A stretch of DNA of 64,000 nt, from the NCBI GenBank assembly GCA_038207585.1, contig JBBQZP010000024.1:7829-71828 (forward strand), written 5' to 3'. Position 1 is the first letter of the stretch. Each line of letters opens with the position of its first letter. The DNA comes from JBBQZP01 sp038207585 (GTDB lineage: Bacteria; Pseudomonadota; Alphaproteobacteria; Rhodobacterales; Rhodobacteraceae). The notes beneath the pieces are model-generated. The model did not search any database. It saw only the letters and a program-made list of their open reading frames with translations, and had not been told where the DNA came from. The translations under genes and the position numbers were made by a program. Positions 27,115 through 34,935 of the stretch are shown one piece after another.

Positions 27115-27133
27115 GGGCGGGTTTTACCCCGCC
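27115..27133 (-). terminator. Hairpin between the importer and the PG-binding-domain gene
   Basis: GGGCGGG-TTTTA-CCCCGCCC stem. On the minus strand it is followed by CTTTTTC, so it ends the minus-strand gene; on the plus strand it lacks a T-run but could slow the importer transcript. Confidence 0.65.
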
Positions 27134-27162
27134 CCGATGACCGTTGAACCAAAAGCCGAACG

Positions 27163-27705
27163 TCAGTAGATCAGCGCGTCATAAACTCCAAACGCCCCGT
27201 CCCGCGACGAAAGCTGACGGCTCGCCCCGATGGCGCGGGCATAAGCCTCGACCGCCGAATAGGTGCCGGGGCCGAACGATCCGTCAATACCACTGCGATA
27301 GTACCCCTGCGCGGCAAGGCTGCGCTGGATGGCGAGGCGTTCGGACCGACCGTAGGCGTTGAAGGCCACGGCGGCGGGCGTGTTGTAGACGCTGCTCCGG
27401 TAGTAGGTCGGGGCCTGACGGTATACGCGGCGCGTCGGTTCTTGGTAATAGGTGCGGGTCGGCGCGGCGTAGCGCGGCTGGGGTGCCACATAATACTGCT
27501 GCTGCGGCGCATAGTAGGTCTGCGTTTGCCGGCGGTTCTTTTTCTTGACGTCATTCACGATGGCACCGACCACGACTGCAGCGGCGACGCCTTTCAGAAA
27601 ATTGCGCTCGTTCTTGCCAAACGCGTGGCTGGGCGTTGCGGTGGCAAGGGCAAGGCTCAGCGCGGTAACGGCGGTGATGGCGAAGGTTTTCACGTTGGGC
27701 AGCAT
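27163..27705 (-). CDS. Exported peptidoglycan-binding-domain protein
   Basis: 180 aa from ATG 27705 with GAAAGGA upstream; the longer frame is not supported. Signal peptide (MLPNVKTFAITAVTALSLALA...SHA), a glycine/alanine membrane-like segment near 32-43, a Tyr/Gln/Pro-rich linker with many YY pairs, and a C-terminal PG_binding_1-type domain (SERLAIQRSLAAQGYYRSGIDGSFGPGTYSAVEAYARA). Probably tethers to cell wall or septal glycan. No catalytic domain is present. Confidence 0.82.
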   Translation of the reverse strand: MLPNVKTFAITAVTALSLALATATPSHAFGKNERNFLKGVAAAVVVGAIVNDVKKKNRRQTQTYYAPQQQYYVAPQPRYAAPTRTYYQEPTRRVYRQAPTYYRSSVYNTPAAVAFNAYGRSERLAIQRSLAAQGYYRSGIDGSFGPGTYSAVEAYARAIGASRQLSSRDGAFGVYDALIY

Positions 27706-27833
27706 GTGCGTAATCCTTTCGGGATGAAGCGGGTTCGTCTGACCCCGAACATGGGTCATGGCGCATCGCTAGGCAAAATCGCGGCGATGTTATGGGATAA
27801 CAACGCCCCGTTCAGGCGTAGGTTCCGCACGGT

Positions 27834-28997
27834 TCAGGTACGGGCCGCAGCGGTGCCCGCCCGAAAACCCGTGGCCCAGCAAGCTGTTAGCAGGTAGCCG
27901 CCAGTTGGCGCCTCCCAATCCAGCATTTCACCGCACGCGAATGTGTTGGGGATTGCGCGCAGTTGAAGATCCCCGGTCACAGCAGTTTGCATAATTCCAC
28001 CCGCAACGGAAATGGCCTCATCCATCGGGCGGGGGCCGGTCAGGGGCACATCAAGGGCCTTGATCGCACGCGCAGGATCAAGATTGCGCCCGAACTCCAT
28101 GACCAATGCGGCGGCAGGGGCAGAAAGCCCGAGTTTGCGCAGCCGGTTCGCCAGCGATTCGCCCTTTCGCATCGCCGCCAGCCTTTTGGCCAGCGCAGGG
28201 CCGTCAACATCGGGCATCAGATCAACCTGCAACGTCGCCCCGTCGCGCAAGGCGCGTGAGATGGCGTAGATCCCGCCACCCTCCAGCCCGCGGGCCGAGA
28301 TCACGAATTCGCCGCGCACCCGTTGATCACCGGCCGTCAGAGCCGCGCCCTTGATGGGCTGGCCGAAATGCCGCGCCATATGGGGCGACCAGTCCACCCC
28401 GAACCCCATATTCGCAGGCTGGAACGGTGCAATCTCGACGCCCCGCGCCGCCAGCCACGGCACCCACGCGCCGTCCGACCCCAGCCGCGCCCAGCTTGCC
28501 CCGCCCAGCGCCAGAACGGTCGCGGCGGGGCGCAGCAGCCGCGCGCCCTCTGGCGTTTCAAACCGCAGATCATCGCCCGCAAACCCGGCCCAGCGCCAGC
28601 GCGTGCGCAGTTGCACGCCCGACGCTGCCAGCCGCGCCAGCCATGCCCGAAGCAGCGGCGACGCTTTCATCGCGCGCGGAAAGACCCGCCCGGTTGATCC
28701 TGTGAACACCTCTTGCCCCAAACCCCGGCACCAATCCTGCACATCGTTCGGCCCGAAGTCTGCAAGCATCGGGCTCAGCCAATCGGGCGCATTGTAATGT
28801 GCCACGAAAGGCGCGATGCCTTCCGCCTTGGTCACGTTCAGGCCCGATTTTCCCGCCATCAGGAACTTGCGCGCGGGCGTCGCCTTGGCCTCGCACACGA
28901 CCACGCGCCGCCCCGCCGCCGCCATCACCTCGGCCGCCATCAGACCTGCGGGTCCGGCACCGATCACCAAACCGTCGATGGGTTCGGCATCATCCAT
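27834..28997 (-). CDS. HI0933-like flavoprotein (TIGR03862 type)
   Basis: 387 aa from ATG 28997 (MDDAEPIDGLVIGAGPAG), overlapping the mscS-type gene by 8 bp. N-terminal FAD Rossmann motif GAGPAGLMAAEVMAAAGRRVVVCEAK, then MAGKSGLNVTKAEG and the C-terminal CGEMLDWEAPTGGYLLTACWATGF block that is typical of the BaiN/HI0933 flavoproteins. The reaction is not defined for this subgroup; distant relatives reduce double bonds. Transcribed with the channel gene. Confidence 0.85.
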   Translation of the reverse strand: MDDAEPIDGLVIGAGPAGLMAAEVMAAAGRRVVVCEAKATPARKFLMAGKSGLNVTKAEGIAPFVAHYNAPDWLSPMLADFGPNDVQDWCRGLGQEVFTGSTGRVFPRAMKASPLLRAWLARLAASGVQLRTRWRWAGFAGDDLRFETPEGARLLRPAATVLALGGASWARLGSDGAWVPWLAARGVEIAPFQPANMGFGVDWSPHMARHFGQPIKGAALTAGDQRVRGEFVISARGLEGGGIYAISRALRDGATLQVDLMPDVDGPALAKRLAAMRKGESLANRLRKLGLSAPAAALVMEFGRNLDPARAIKALDVPLTGPRPMDEAISVAGGIMQTAVTGDLQLRAIPNTFACGEMLDWEAPTGGYLLTACWATGFRAGTAAART

Positions 28998-30318
28998 TGG
29001 GCAGCGCCACATTCGGCAAGACTGGGCCCTTGATATGCACCACGCGCTGCGGGAACGGCATTTCGATTCCGGCCTCCTTCAGTGCGTTCCAGATCGCAAA
29101 CAGCACCGGGCTTGCGTATTTGTTGCGCCCATCGTCGATGCCCGCAACCCAGTATTCCACCCCGAAATCGACCGAGCTTTCGCCAAACCCCTTCAACTCG
29201 CAATCCGGCCCGTCGGGCTTTTGCAGGATGAATTCCAGCTTTGACACGGCCGCGATGATGATCTCGGGCACCAGATTGATGTCGGTGTCATAGCTGACCG
29301 AAAACAGCGCCTCATAGCGGTTGGCCGAGCCCTGATCGGAGTAATTCACCACCCGCGTTGTGATGAAATGTTCGTTCGGCACGACGATCCACTTGCCGTC
29401 GAACGTCTCCAATATACAGGCCCGCGCCGTCATCTTGACGATGGTGCCCGCTTCGCCGCCGTCGAGTTCGACATAATCCCCCACGGTGGTCTGGCCTTCG
29501 ACCAGCAGGATAATGCCGGATATGAAGTTCGCCGCGATCTGTTGCAGGCCAAGCCCGATGCCCACGCCCAACGCGCCACCCAGAACAGCGATAGCGGTCA
29601 GGTCGATGCCCATGATCGACATCAGCAACAGAAACGCCGCGCCGAAAATCGCAATCTCGGCGGCTTTCACGGCCAGTTCGCGGGTGGCAGGCCGCAGCGC
29701 CGGTTGCGCCTTGATGTAACCCGCACTTTGCTGGTTCGACCAGTTGCCCAGCCAAAAGAGCAGACTGCCCGCAATTGCCCCCCGGATCAGCGACAGCACC
29801 GAAAAGCGGATGTCGCCCACCGCCACGACCGTATCCTGCAAACGCAGCATCACCGGATCAAGCACGCCCAGCGCATAAAGCGCCATCACGGGGATCAGAA
29901 CATAGCGACCAAGCAGGTTCAGAAACGCGTCCGTCAGAACCTCGCGCACAAAAACGCGGGCGGCTAGAAACAGGAACACCCGCTTGCCAAAGGCGATCAC
30001 ATCGCCCGCACCAAACATCGACCGCGTGACTTCTTCACCCACGGCGGTAAAGGCATACGCGATCAGCGGCATCAGAATCGGCAGGAACCGTAGGCCGAAA
30101 CGGCGCGCCGTGGCGAACAAGCCAGAGCGATCCGGCGCGGGGGTGATCAGGCGCGAAAGGCGCGGCAGAAGGCCGCGTGTCACCAGGATCGCCGCCAGAT
30201 ACGCCACGGCCAGCAATGCGAATTGTGACCAGGCGGCGGGGCTTGTCAGCCAAATCAGGGCAAGGTCGCCGGCCTGTTCCAGCCAGCCCATCACCTTGAT
30301 CACCAGTTCATTGTCCAT
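28990..30318 (-). CDS. MscS-family mechanosensitive ion channel
   Basis: 442 aa. An N-terminal set of about five membrane segments precedes the MscS pore helix GGALGVGIGLGLQQIAANFISGIILL and the beta domain (EGQTTVGDYVELDGGEAGTIVKM). It should open under membrane tension and release solutes on osmotic downshift. Longer than E. coli MscS (286 aa) because of extra N-terminal helices. The 3' end overlaps the flavoprotein gene; upstream lies the membrane winged-helix gene. Confidence 0.92.
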   Translation of the reverse strand: MDNELVIKVMGWLEQAGDLALIWLTSPAAWSQFALLAVAYLAAILVTRGLLPRLSRLITPAPDRSGLFATARRFGLRFLPILMPLIAYAFTAVGEEVTRSMFGAGDVIAFGKRVFLFLAARVFVREVLTDAFLNLLGRYVLIPVMALYALGVLDPVMLRLQDTVVAVGDIRFSVLSLIRGAIAGSLLFWLGNWSNQQSAGYIKAQPALRPATRELAVKAAEIAIFGAAFLLLMSIMGIDLTAIAVLGGALGVGIGLGLQQIAANFISGIILLVEGQTTVGDYVELDGGEAGTIVKMTARACILETFDGKWIVVPNEHFITTRVVNYSDQGSANRYEALFSVSYDTDINLVPEIIIAAVSKLEFILQKPDGPDCELKGFGESSVDFGVEYWVAGIDDGRNKYASPVLFAIWNALKEAGIEMPFPQRVVHIKGPVLPNVALPNG

Positions 30319-30385
30319 TGCGCCCCCCGCCAGAGCTCTGGCCCCGCCAAAGCTCTGGCAAAGAACGCGCTATCTGGCAAGGGCG

Positions 30386-31105
30386 TCAGATCATACGGAT
30401 CGCATCCTTGCCGACCGACAGCATGTAGCCGCGCCGCGCCACGGTCTTGACCAAAAGTTCGCTGACCATCTGATTGCCCAGCGCATCACGCAGGCGCTTG
30501 ATCCGGGTCGCCCCCGCCGCCTCGTCACAATCCGCCGAATCGCGCCCGGAAATCACGCCCTCGATCTGCGCGCCGGTCAGCACGTCATCATCCATCCGCG
30601 CCTCGGCCAGCACCGACAGGGTTTCAATCGCGGCCTCGGTCAGGGCGAATTCCATATCGTTGATATACACCGCCCGCGCCTCGCGACTGATCAGCAGGGA
30701 TGCCACCTGAATTCCCGACCGCTGAATCGCGGAGATGCGGCGGTTCAGGGTGACGATGGTCACCAGAAACACCAAAGCCGCCAAAAGCAGTGCAGTGGCA
30801 AAGACCAGCAGCACAAAGATCACGACGCGGTAGCTGGACAAGACATCAGAAAACGCCGTGCCCGATTGCGCTAGGATTTCCAGCAGCTTGATCTCGCCGC
30901 TGGTGGTCAGTTGGTCATTGTCCATGAAGATGCGTTCGACCCGCGCATTGAATGCGTTGGCGTCGGGCAGGTTCACGAACAAAAAGACAGCGGCCCCCAG
31001 CAGGATGAGAACGATTCCCGCAATGCCAAAGGCCACCACACGGTTGCCCGCGCGCAGGCTGTCAGAAGCGGAGGAAGTATTCTCCTGCACTGCCTTTCCT
31101 TTCAT
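30386..31105 (-). CDS. Membrane-tethered winged-helix regulator
   Basis: 239 aa. Two strong membrane segments (about 23-46 and 93-119) flank a 45-residue, probably periplasmic loop; residues 145-235 look like an OmpR/PhoB-type winged helix: FALTEAAIETLSVLAEA, then RIKRLRDALGNQMVSELLVKTVARRGYMLSV. There is no receiver domain or kinase. This resembles a one-component ToxR-like sensor but with the DNA-binding domain at the C-terminus. GAGGG lies five bases before the start. It overlaps the upstream small exported protein gene by 44 bp. Targets unknown; the adjacent MscS gene is a candidate. Confidence 0.75.
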   Translation of the reverse strand: MKGKAVQENTSSASDSLRAGNRVVAFGIAGIVLILLGAAVFLFVNLPDANAFNARVERIFMDNDQLTTSGEIKLLEILAQSGTAFSDVLSSYRVVIFVLLVFATALLLAALVFLVTIVTLNRRISAIQRSGIQVASLLISREARAVYINDMEFALTEAAIETLSVLAEARMDDDVLTGAQIEGVISGRDSADCDEAAGATRIKRLRDALGNQMVSELLVKTVARRGYMLSVGKDAIRMI

Positions 31106-31346
31106 TCAGACCCTCGGGCCCGAAAGTGCCCACCACGTTCAGAAGTGTCCATCCCGCGCGGGACAGACGCGGGGCCAGCGCTTTTGCGGCGGCCTTTTTG
31201 GTGCACTGGCCATCGGCCACTTGTGCGACGCCATAGTGCAGGCGCAGGGGGTTATCCTGTTTCGCCTTGTAGTCCGCATAACATTCGGCCTGCGCGGCAC
31301 TGCCAAGGGCAACCGCCAGTCCAAGCGCCAGAAGAAGGGGTTTCAT
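31062..31346 (-). CDS. Small exported protein conserved in Rhodobacterales
   Basis: 94 aa from ATG 31346. Signal peptide MKPLLLALGLAVALGSAAQA, then ECYADYKAKQDNPLRLHYGVAQV and a conserved end LSRAGWTLLNVVGTFGPEGLNERKGSAGEYFLRF. Two cysteines (ECYADY, GQCTKK). I recall close relatives in other Rhodobacterales, but no function. Its 3' end overlaps the winged-helix gene by 44 bp, so the two are probably translated from one mRNA. Confidence 0.78.
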   Translation of the reverse strand: MKPLLLALGLAVALGSAAQAECYADYKAKQDNPLRLHYGVAQVADGQCTKKAAAKALAPRLSRAGWTLLNVVGTFGPEGLNERKGSAGEYFLRF

Positions 31347-31582
31347 GTGACTGCTCCGGTTTCTTGCCAGCATGCCACAACGGGAACGGTCCCGACGGGC
31401 GCTGGATTGCAGTTACACTGCGCGCCGCGGGGATGATATTCAATATCAGGCGCGCAAATTAACGCCGCTATCACATGTCAGTGCTCCGATATTGTTTGTC
31501 GGGACCAGGGACGCCCATCATTCGTTTATTGCTTGGCCGCATGATGTGTCAGGCGTCCATGCCTGATGAAGGAGTGTCCCTT

Positions 31583-32164
31583 ATGACCCCGATGAACCGA
31601 ATTGTCGCGATCCTATCCGCCACGGCAACCGCGCTGACCCTGACACTGGCCAGCGCCCTGCCCGCCCATGCAGACCGCGAGGATGCAAACCGCCAGCGCC
31701 TTTTGATGCAGGAGCTGGCGCGCCGAAACGCTGAACAGCAACAGTCCCGCGATGACCGCCGACATGACCGCGCCGACGACGGCCATGACCGGCGGCGCGA
31801 TGATCGCGGCGACGGCCGGCGTGATCGTGACCACCGCGATGGTCGGCGCACCTTGCGCGATCGTGGGCATGGGTGGGATGGCAGGCGCGATCTGCGGCCC
31901 GACTATTACGGATCGTCCCCCTATTACCGGCGCGAGCAGTTTGCGGGCATCCGTCTGCCCGCAGATTGCGCGGTGCGCGTGCAGGGACCGAACAATGCCT
32001 TCCGGTCGTATGGCGAAACGTGCCTCGCCGAACGTGGCATCCGCCGGGGACTGCCCTTTGCCTGCGCGAAGAATGTTGTCCTTCACGGCCGCCACGATCG
32101 GGTTTTCCCGCTCAGCTGCCTGAAATCAGCCGGGTTCTATGAGGGCCCGCCGCGCCACTATTAG
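31583..32164 (+). CDS. Exported protein with Asp/His/Arg-rich central tract
   Basis: 193 aa from ATG 31583, preceded by GAAGGAG. Signal peptide to about residue 30 (ALPAHA), then a low-complexity region (about 50-105) built of R, D, H and G, such as RDDRRHDRADDGHDRRRDD, and a folded C-terminus with four cysteines (DCAVRVQ, ETCLAE, FACAKN, LSCLKS). The His/Asp density suggests metal or polyanion binding in the periplasm; this is inference. Divergent from the small exported protein gene; ends in a strong terminator. Confidence 0.75.
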   Translation: MTPMNRIVAILSATATALTLTLASALPAHADREDANRQRLLMQELARRNAEQQQSRDDRRHDRADDGHDRRRDDRGDGRRDRDHRDGRRTLRDRGHGWDGRRDLRPDYYGSSPYYRREQFAGIRLPADCAVRVQGPNNAFRSYGETCLAERGIRRGLPFACAKNVVLHGRHDRVFPLSCLKSAGFYEGPPRHY

Positions 32165-32215
32165 CAACGGATTTCGGACGCCTCGCGATCCCCTCCCGGC
32201 GCGCCCGGAACGGAA

Positions 32216-32247
32216 GGGGGCAGAAGACCAGAGCAACTTCTGCCCCC
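32216..32247. other. Perfect 11-bp hairpin ahead of a terminator
   Basis: GGGGGCAGAAG (32216-32226) pairs with CTTCTGCCCCC (32237-32247) around a 10-nt loop. It lies 51 bp after the stop of the Asp/His/Arg-rich protein gene and 13 bp before its terminator, so the 3' UTR folds into two hairpins and might be stable or processed. Confidence 0.55.
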
Positions 32248-32260
32248 GACCGATGGAAAG

Positions 32261-32289
32261 GCCGCCCATATCCGGGCGGCTTTTCTTTT
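32261..32289 (+). terminator. Rho-independent terminator before rnhB
   Basis: GCCGCCC (32261-32267) pairs with GGGCGGC (32274-32280), followed by TTTTCTTTT. It ends the upstream gene 26 bp before the rnhB start. Confidence 0.85.
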
Positions 32290-32315
32290 CGCGCCGGATG
32301 CGGTTTGGTGCCCGC

Positions 32316-32954
32316 ATGACCCGCCCCGCCCCCGATTTCAGCTTTGAAACTGCCGCTGCGGCCACCGGCGCGCGCCGTATCGTCGGTGTGGATGAGGTCG
32401 GGCGCGGCCCGATCTGCGGCCCTGTCACCGCCGCCGCCGTCTGGCTTGACCCCGCCCGCATCCCCGAAGGACTGGCCGACAGCAAGGTGCTGACTTTGGC
32501 GAAGCGTGAAAGTCTGGCGGCAGCACTTTACGCCTGCGCTGATGTCAGCGTGGCCCACGCGAGCGTCACAGAGATTGAGACGCTTAACATCCTGCGCGCC
32601 AGTCACCTTGCGATGACCCGCGCGATTGCGGGGCTTTCGTTTCCCGCCGATTTCGCGCTGATCGACGGCAACATGATTCCGCGCGGCATGCCCTGCGCGG
32701 CGCAGGCGGTGGTCAAAGGCGATGCGCGCAGCCTGTCCATCGCCGCCGCGTCGATTGTTGCAAAAGTAGCACGCGACAGACTGATGGTGGATTTGGCGCA
32801 ACAATACCCCGGCTACGGCTGGGACAGGAACGCGGGCTATCCGACGAAAGAGCACCTTTCCGCCCTGCTAAATCTTGGGGTGACCGCCGTTCATAGACGG
32901 GGATTCAAGCCCGTCCACAACATGTTGTATCAAGTTAAATCTCTAACCCCTTGA
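32316..32954 (+). CDS. rnhB: Ribonuclease HII
   Basis: 212 aa. Catalytic acidic residues are visible in GVDEVGRGPICGPV (D and E), DFALIDGN and KVARDRLM (Asp); the conserved tail RRGFKPVHN is present. It cuts at single ribonucleotides in DNA and in RNA-DNA hybrids. ATG 32316 chosen; an in-frame ATG six codons earlier is possible, and the longer frame crosses a terminator. Next to ccrM, as often seen in alphaproteobacteria. Confidence 0.92.
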   Translation: MTRPAPDFSFETAAAATGARRIVGVDEVGRGPICGPVTAAAVWLDPARIPEGLADSKVLTLAKRESLAAALYACADVSVAHASVTEIETLNILRASHLAMTRAIAGLSFPADFALIDGNMIPRGMPCAAQAVVKGDARSLSIAAASIVAKVARDRLMVDLAQQYPGYGWDRNAGYPTKEHLSALLNLGVTAVHRRGFKPVHNMLYQVKSLTP

Positions 32955-32991
32955 TTCAATAAAGAATTTGACGGCGAATCATCCATGACTC
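32953..32991. promoter_or_regulatory. Cluster of three GANTC sites upstream of ccrM
   Basis: GATTC at 32953-32957, GAATC at 32976-32980 and GACTC at 32987-32991, all within 90 bp of the ccrM start; a fourth GATTC lies at 32902-32906 inside rnhB. GANTC is the CcrM target. In Caulobacter, methylation of two sites near the ccrM start regulates its own promoter. Confidence 0.65.
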
Positions 32992-33040
32992 ATCTTTGGC
33001 CTCAACAAGCGGTGGCAAACACCGGGGACAGAGGCAGTAG

Positions 33041-34168
33041 ATGACGATCAGAACCAAACCGGCGGGCACATCTGTGTTGCCGCTGAACCAGATACTTGAG
33101 GGCGACTGTGTGGCGGCGATGAATGCGCTGCCTGCGGGCTCTATCGACCTGATTTTCGCGGACCCCCCCTATAATCTGCAACTGAAGGGCGATCTGCACC
33201 GGCCCGACAACAGTCTGGTCGATGCGGTGGATGATCATTGGGATCAGTTCGCCAGCTTTGCCGCCTATGACCGCTTCACGCAGGAATGGCTGGCAGCGGC
33301 GAAACGGCTTTTGAAGCCGAATGGCGCGATCTGGGTGATCGGCAGCTATCACAACATCTTCCGCGTCGGTGCCACGCTGCAGGATCAGGGCTTCTGGCTT
33401 TTGAACGATGTGATCTGGCGCAAATCGAACCCGATGCCCAACTTTCGCGGCAAGCGCCTGACGAACGCGCATGAAACGCTGATCTGGGCGTCGCGCGATG
33501 AAGATGCGAAATACACGTTCAACTATGAGGCGCTGAAGGCCTTGAATGACGGTGTGCAGATGCGATCCGACTGGGTGCTGCCGCTTTGCACGGGTCACGA
33601 GCGGCTGAAGGATGCGGCAGGCGACAAGGCGCATCCGACGCAAAAGCCCGAAAGCCTGTTGCACCGGATCATTGTGGCGACCACGAACCCCGGCGATGTG
33701 GTGCTGGACCCCTTCTTTGGCACCGGCACCACGGGCGCTGTGGCCAAGATGCTGGGCCGCGATTACATCGGGATCGAGCGCGAGGAAGGCTACCGCAAAG
33801 TCGCCGCCGAACGGCTGGCCCGCGTTCGCAAATTCGACGCCTCGGCGCTGGAAATCACCGGATCGAAACGTTCGGAACCCCGCGTGCCCTTCGGGCAGGT
33901 GGTCGAACGCGGGATGCTGCGGCCGGGCGAGGAGCTGTTTTCCATCGGCAGCCGGTTCAAGGCCAAGGTCCGCGCCGATGGCACGCTGATCGGCAATGAC
34001 GTGAAGGGCTCCATCCATCAGGTGGGTGCCGCGCTGGAGGGTGCGCCAAGCTGCAATGGCTGGACCTATTGGCACTTCAAGCGCGACGGAAAGATGGTGT
34101 CCATCGACATCCTGCGCCAACAGATCCGCGCCGAGATGGAGGCCGATCAGGCCGGGCGTCCGCACTGA
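33041..34168 (+). CDS. ccrM: CcrM adenine-N6 DNA methyltransferase (GANTC)
   Basis: 375 aa. Beta-class methyltransferase with motif IV FADPPYNLQL and, later, motif I DPFFGTGTTGAVAKMLGR, and the long C-terminal RAMA domain (about 280-375: VRADGTLIGNDVKGSIHQVGAALEGAPSCNGWTYWHF) that CcrM needs for DNA recognition. Length close to the Caulobacter enzyme. CcrM methylates GANTC late in the cell cycle and tunes division gene expression. Four GANTC sites cluster just upstream. Ends in a strong terminator. Confidence 0.96.
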   Translation: MTIRTKPAGTSVLPLNQILEGDCVAAMNALPAGSIDLIFADPPYNLQLKGDLHRPDNSLVDAVDDHWDQFASFAAYDRFTQEWLAAAKRLLKPNGAIWVIGSYHNIFRVGATLQDQGFWLLNDVIWRKSNPMPNFRGKRLTNAHETLIWASRDEDAKYTFNYEALKALNDGVQMRSDWVLPLCTGHERLKDAAGDKAHPTQKPESLLHRIIVATTNPGDVVLDPFFGTGTTGAVAKMLGRDYIGIEREEGYRKVAAERLARVRKFDASALEITGSKRSEPRVPFGQVVERGMLRPGEELFSIGSRFKAKVRADGTLIGNDVKGSIHQVGAALEGAPSCNGWTYWHFKRDGKMVSIDILRQQIRAEMEADQAGRPH

Positions 34169-34216
34169 CCCCAGATCACAAGTTTGCCGCGTCACGATTC
34201 CGCCCGTGACGCCACT

Positions 34217-34247
34217 GCCCCGCCATGTCCGCATGGCGGGGCCTTTT
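34217..34247 (+). terminator. Rho-independent terminator after ccrM
   Basis: 11-bp perfect stem (34217-34227 with 34232-34242), TCCG loop, and CTTTT after it. It lies in the gap to the convergent DUF3047 gene and touches its stop. Confidence 0.88.
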
Positions 34248-34888
34248 CAATTCAGCGTCAGTGCCGAGATATCTCCGTCGATCCGGCTTTCGGTATCATC
34301 ACTGTCGGCACTGACGGCCACGCCCACCAAGGCCCCCGGCGCACCGCCGAATACCCGCGCGTAATCACCCGCAAGATCAACGCTTTCATCATACGCGCCC
34401 GTTCCCGAGGGACGAAGGATCAGCGTCTTGCCGCGCGCCCCAAGATAGGGGCTGGCCAGAACCGCACCTCGTTTCGCATTCCCGCCCCAGACGTAAACCA
34501 GCACCCGCGCGGCATCTGACCGCAGCAGCTTGGCGATGCCTGCACCTTTCAGGCGTTCAGCCTCGGCCTGCGGCAAGTAAACAAAGTATAGCGACAGGTT
34601 GCGGTCATCGCCGCCCTTTTTGGCAAGGTCGGTGGCAGGCACGCCTTCCCGCACACGCCAGCCCCAACGGGCTGAGGTGGCAGACCAATCCGCCGTGGCC
34701 AACGGGCGGTAGGTGATCGACACCGCGCCGTCCGAGCCGACCGTCAACTGCTTGCCGTTGAAACCATACTCATTGCCGGAAAAGAGAGAAAACCGCTGCA
34801 CTTTCCATGCGCCATCAAAAGGAACCGGGCCGGCCAGAAGTGGCGTTGCGGCAAGCGAAAAAGTCACGGCGAGGAATGCTGTTTTCAT
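34247..34888 (-). CDS. Exported DUF3047 family protein
   Basis: 213 aa from ATG 34888 (MKTAFLAVTFSLAATPLLA signal peptide). The mature part carries the DUF3047 signature VPATDLAKKGGDDRNLSLYFVYLP and VLVYVWGGNAKRGAVLASPYL. Family function is unknown; it is predicted periplasmic. It converges on ccrM and lies 48 bp after the alkB-type gene on the same strand. Confidence 0.82.
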   Translation of the reverse strand: MKTAFLAVTFSLAATPLLAGPVPFDGAWKVQRFSLFSGNEYGFNGKQLTVGSDGAVSITYRPLATADWSATSARWGWRVREGVPATDLAKKGGDDRNLSLYFVYLPQAEAERLKGAGIAKLLRSDAARVLVYVWGGNAKRGAVLASPYLGARGKTLILRPSGTGAYDESVDLAGDYARVFGGAPGALVGVAVSADSDDTESRIDGDISALTLN

Positions 34889-34935
34889 AGGCCTAAGATA
34901 GCCCACCACCCGATCACGCGCCCTTAACGTTTGCG

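Noticed and set aside
32935..32949. CtrA site (TTAA-N7-TTAA) at the ccrM promoter
   Set aside because: Only one TTAA is present; the next TAA is at the wrong spacing, so this is mentioned only as a half-site.
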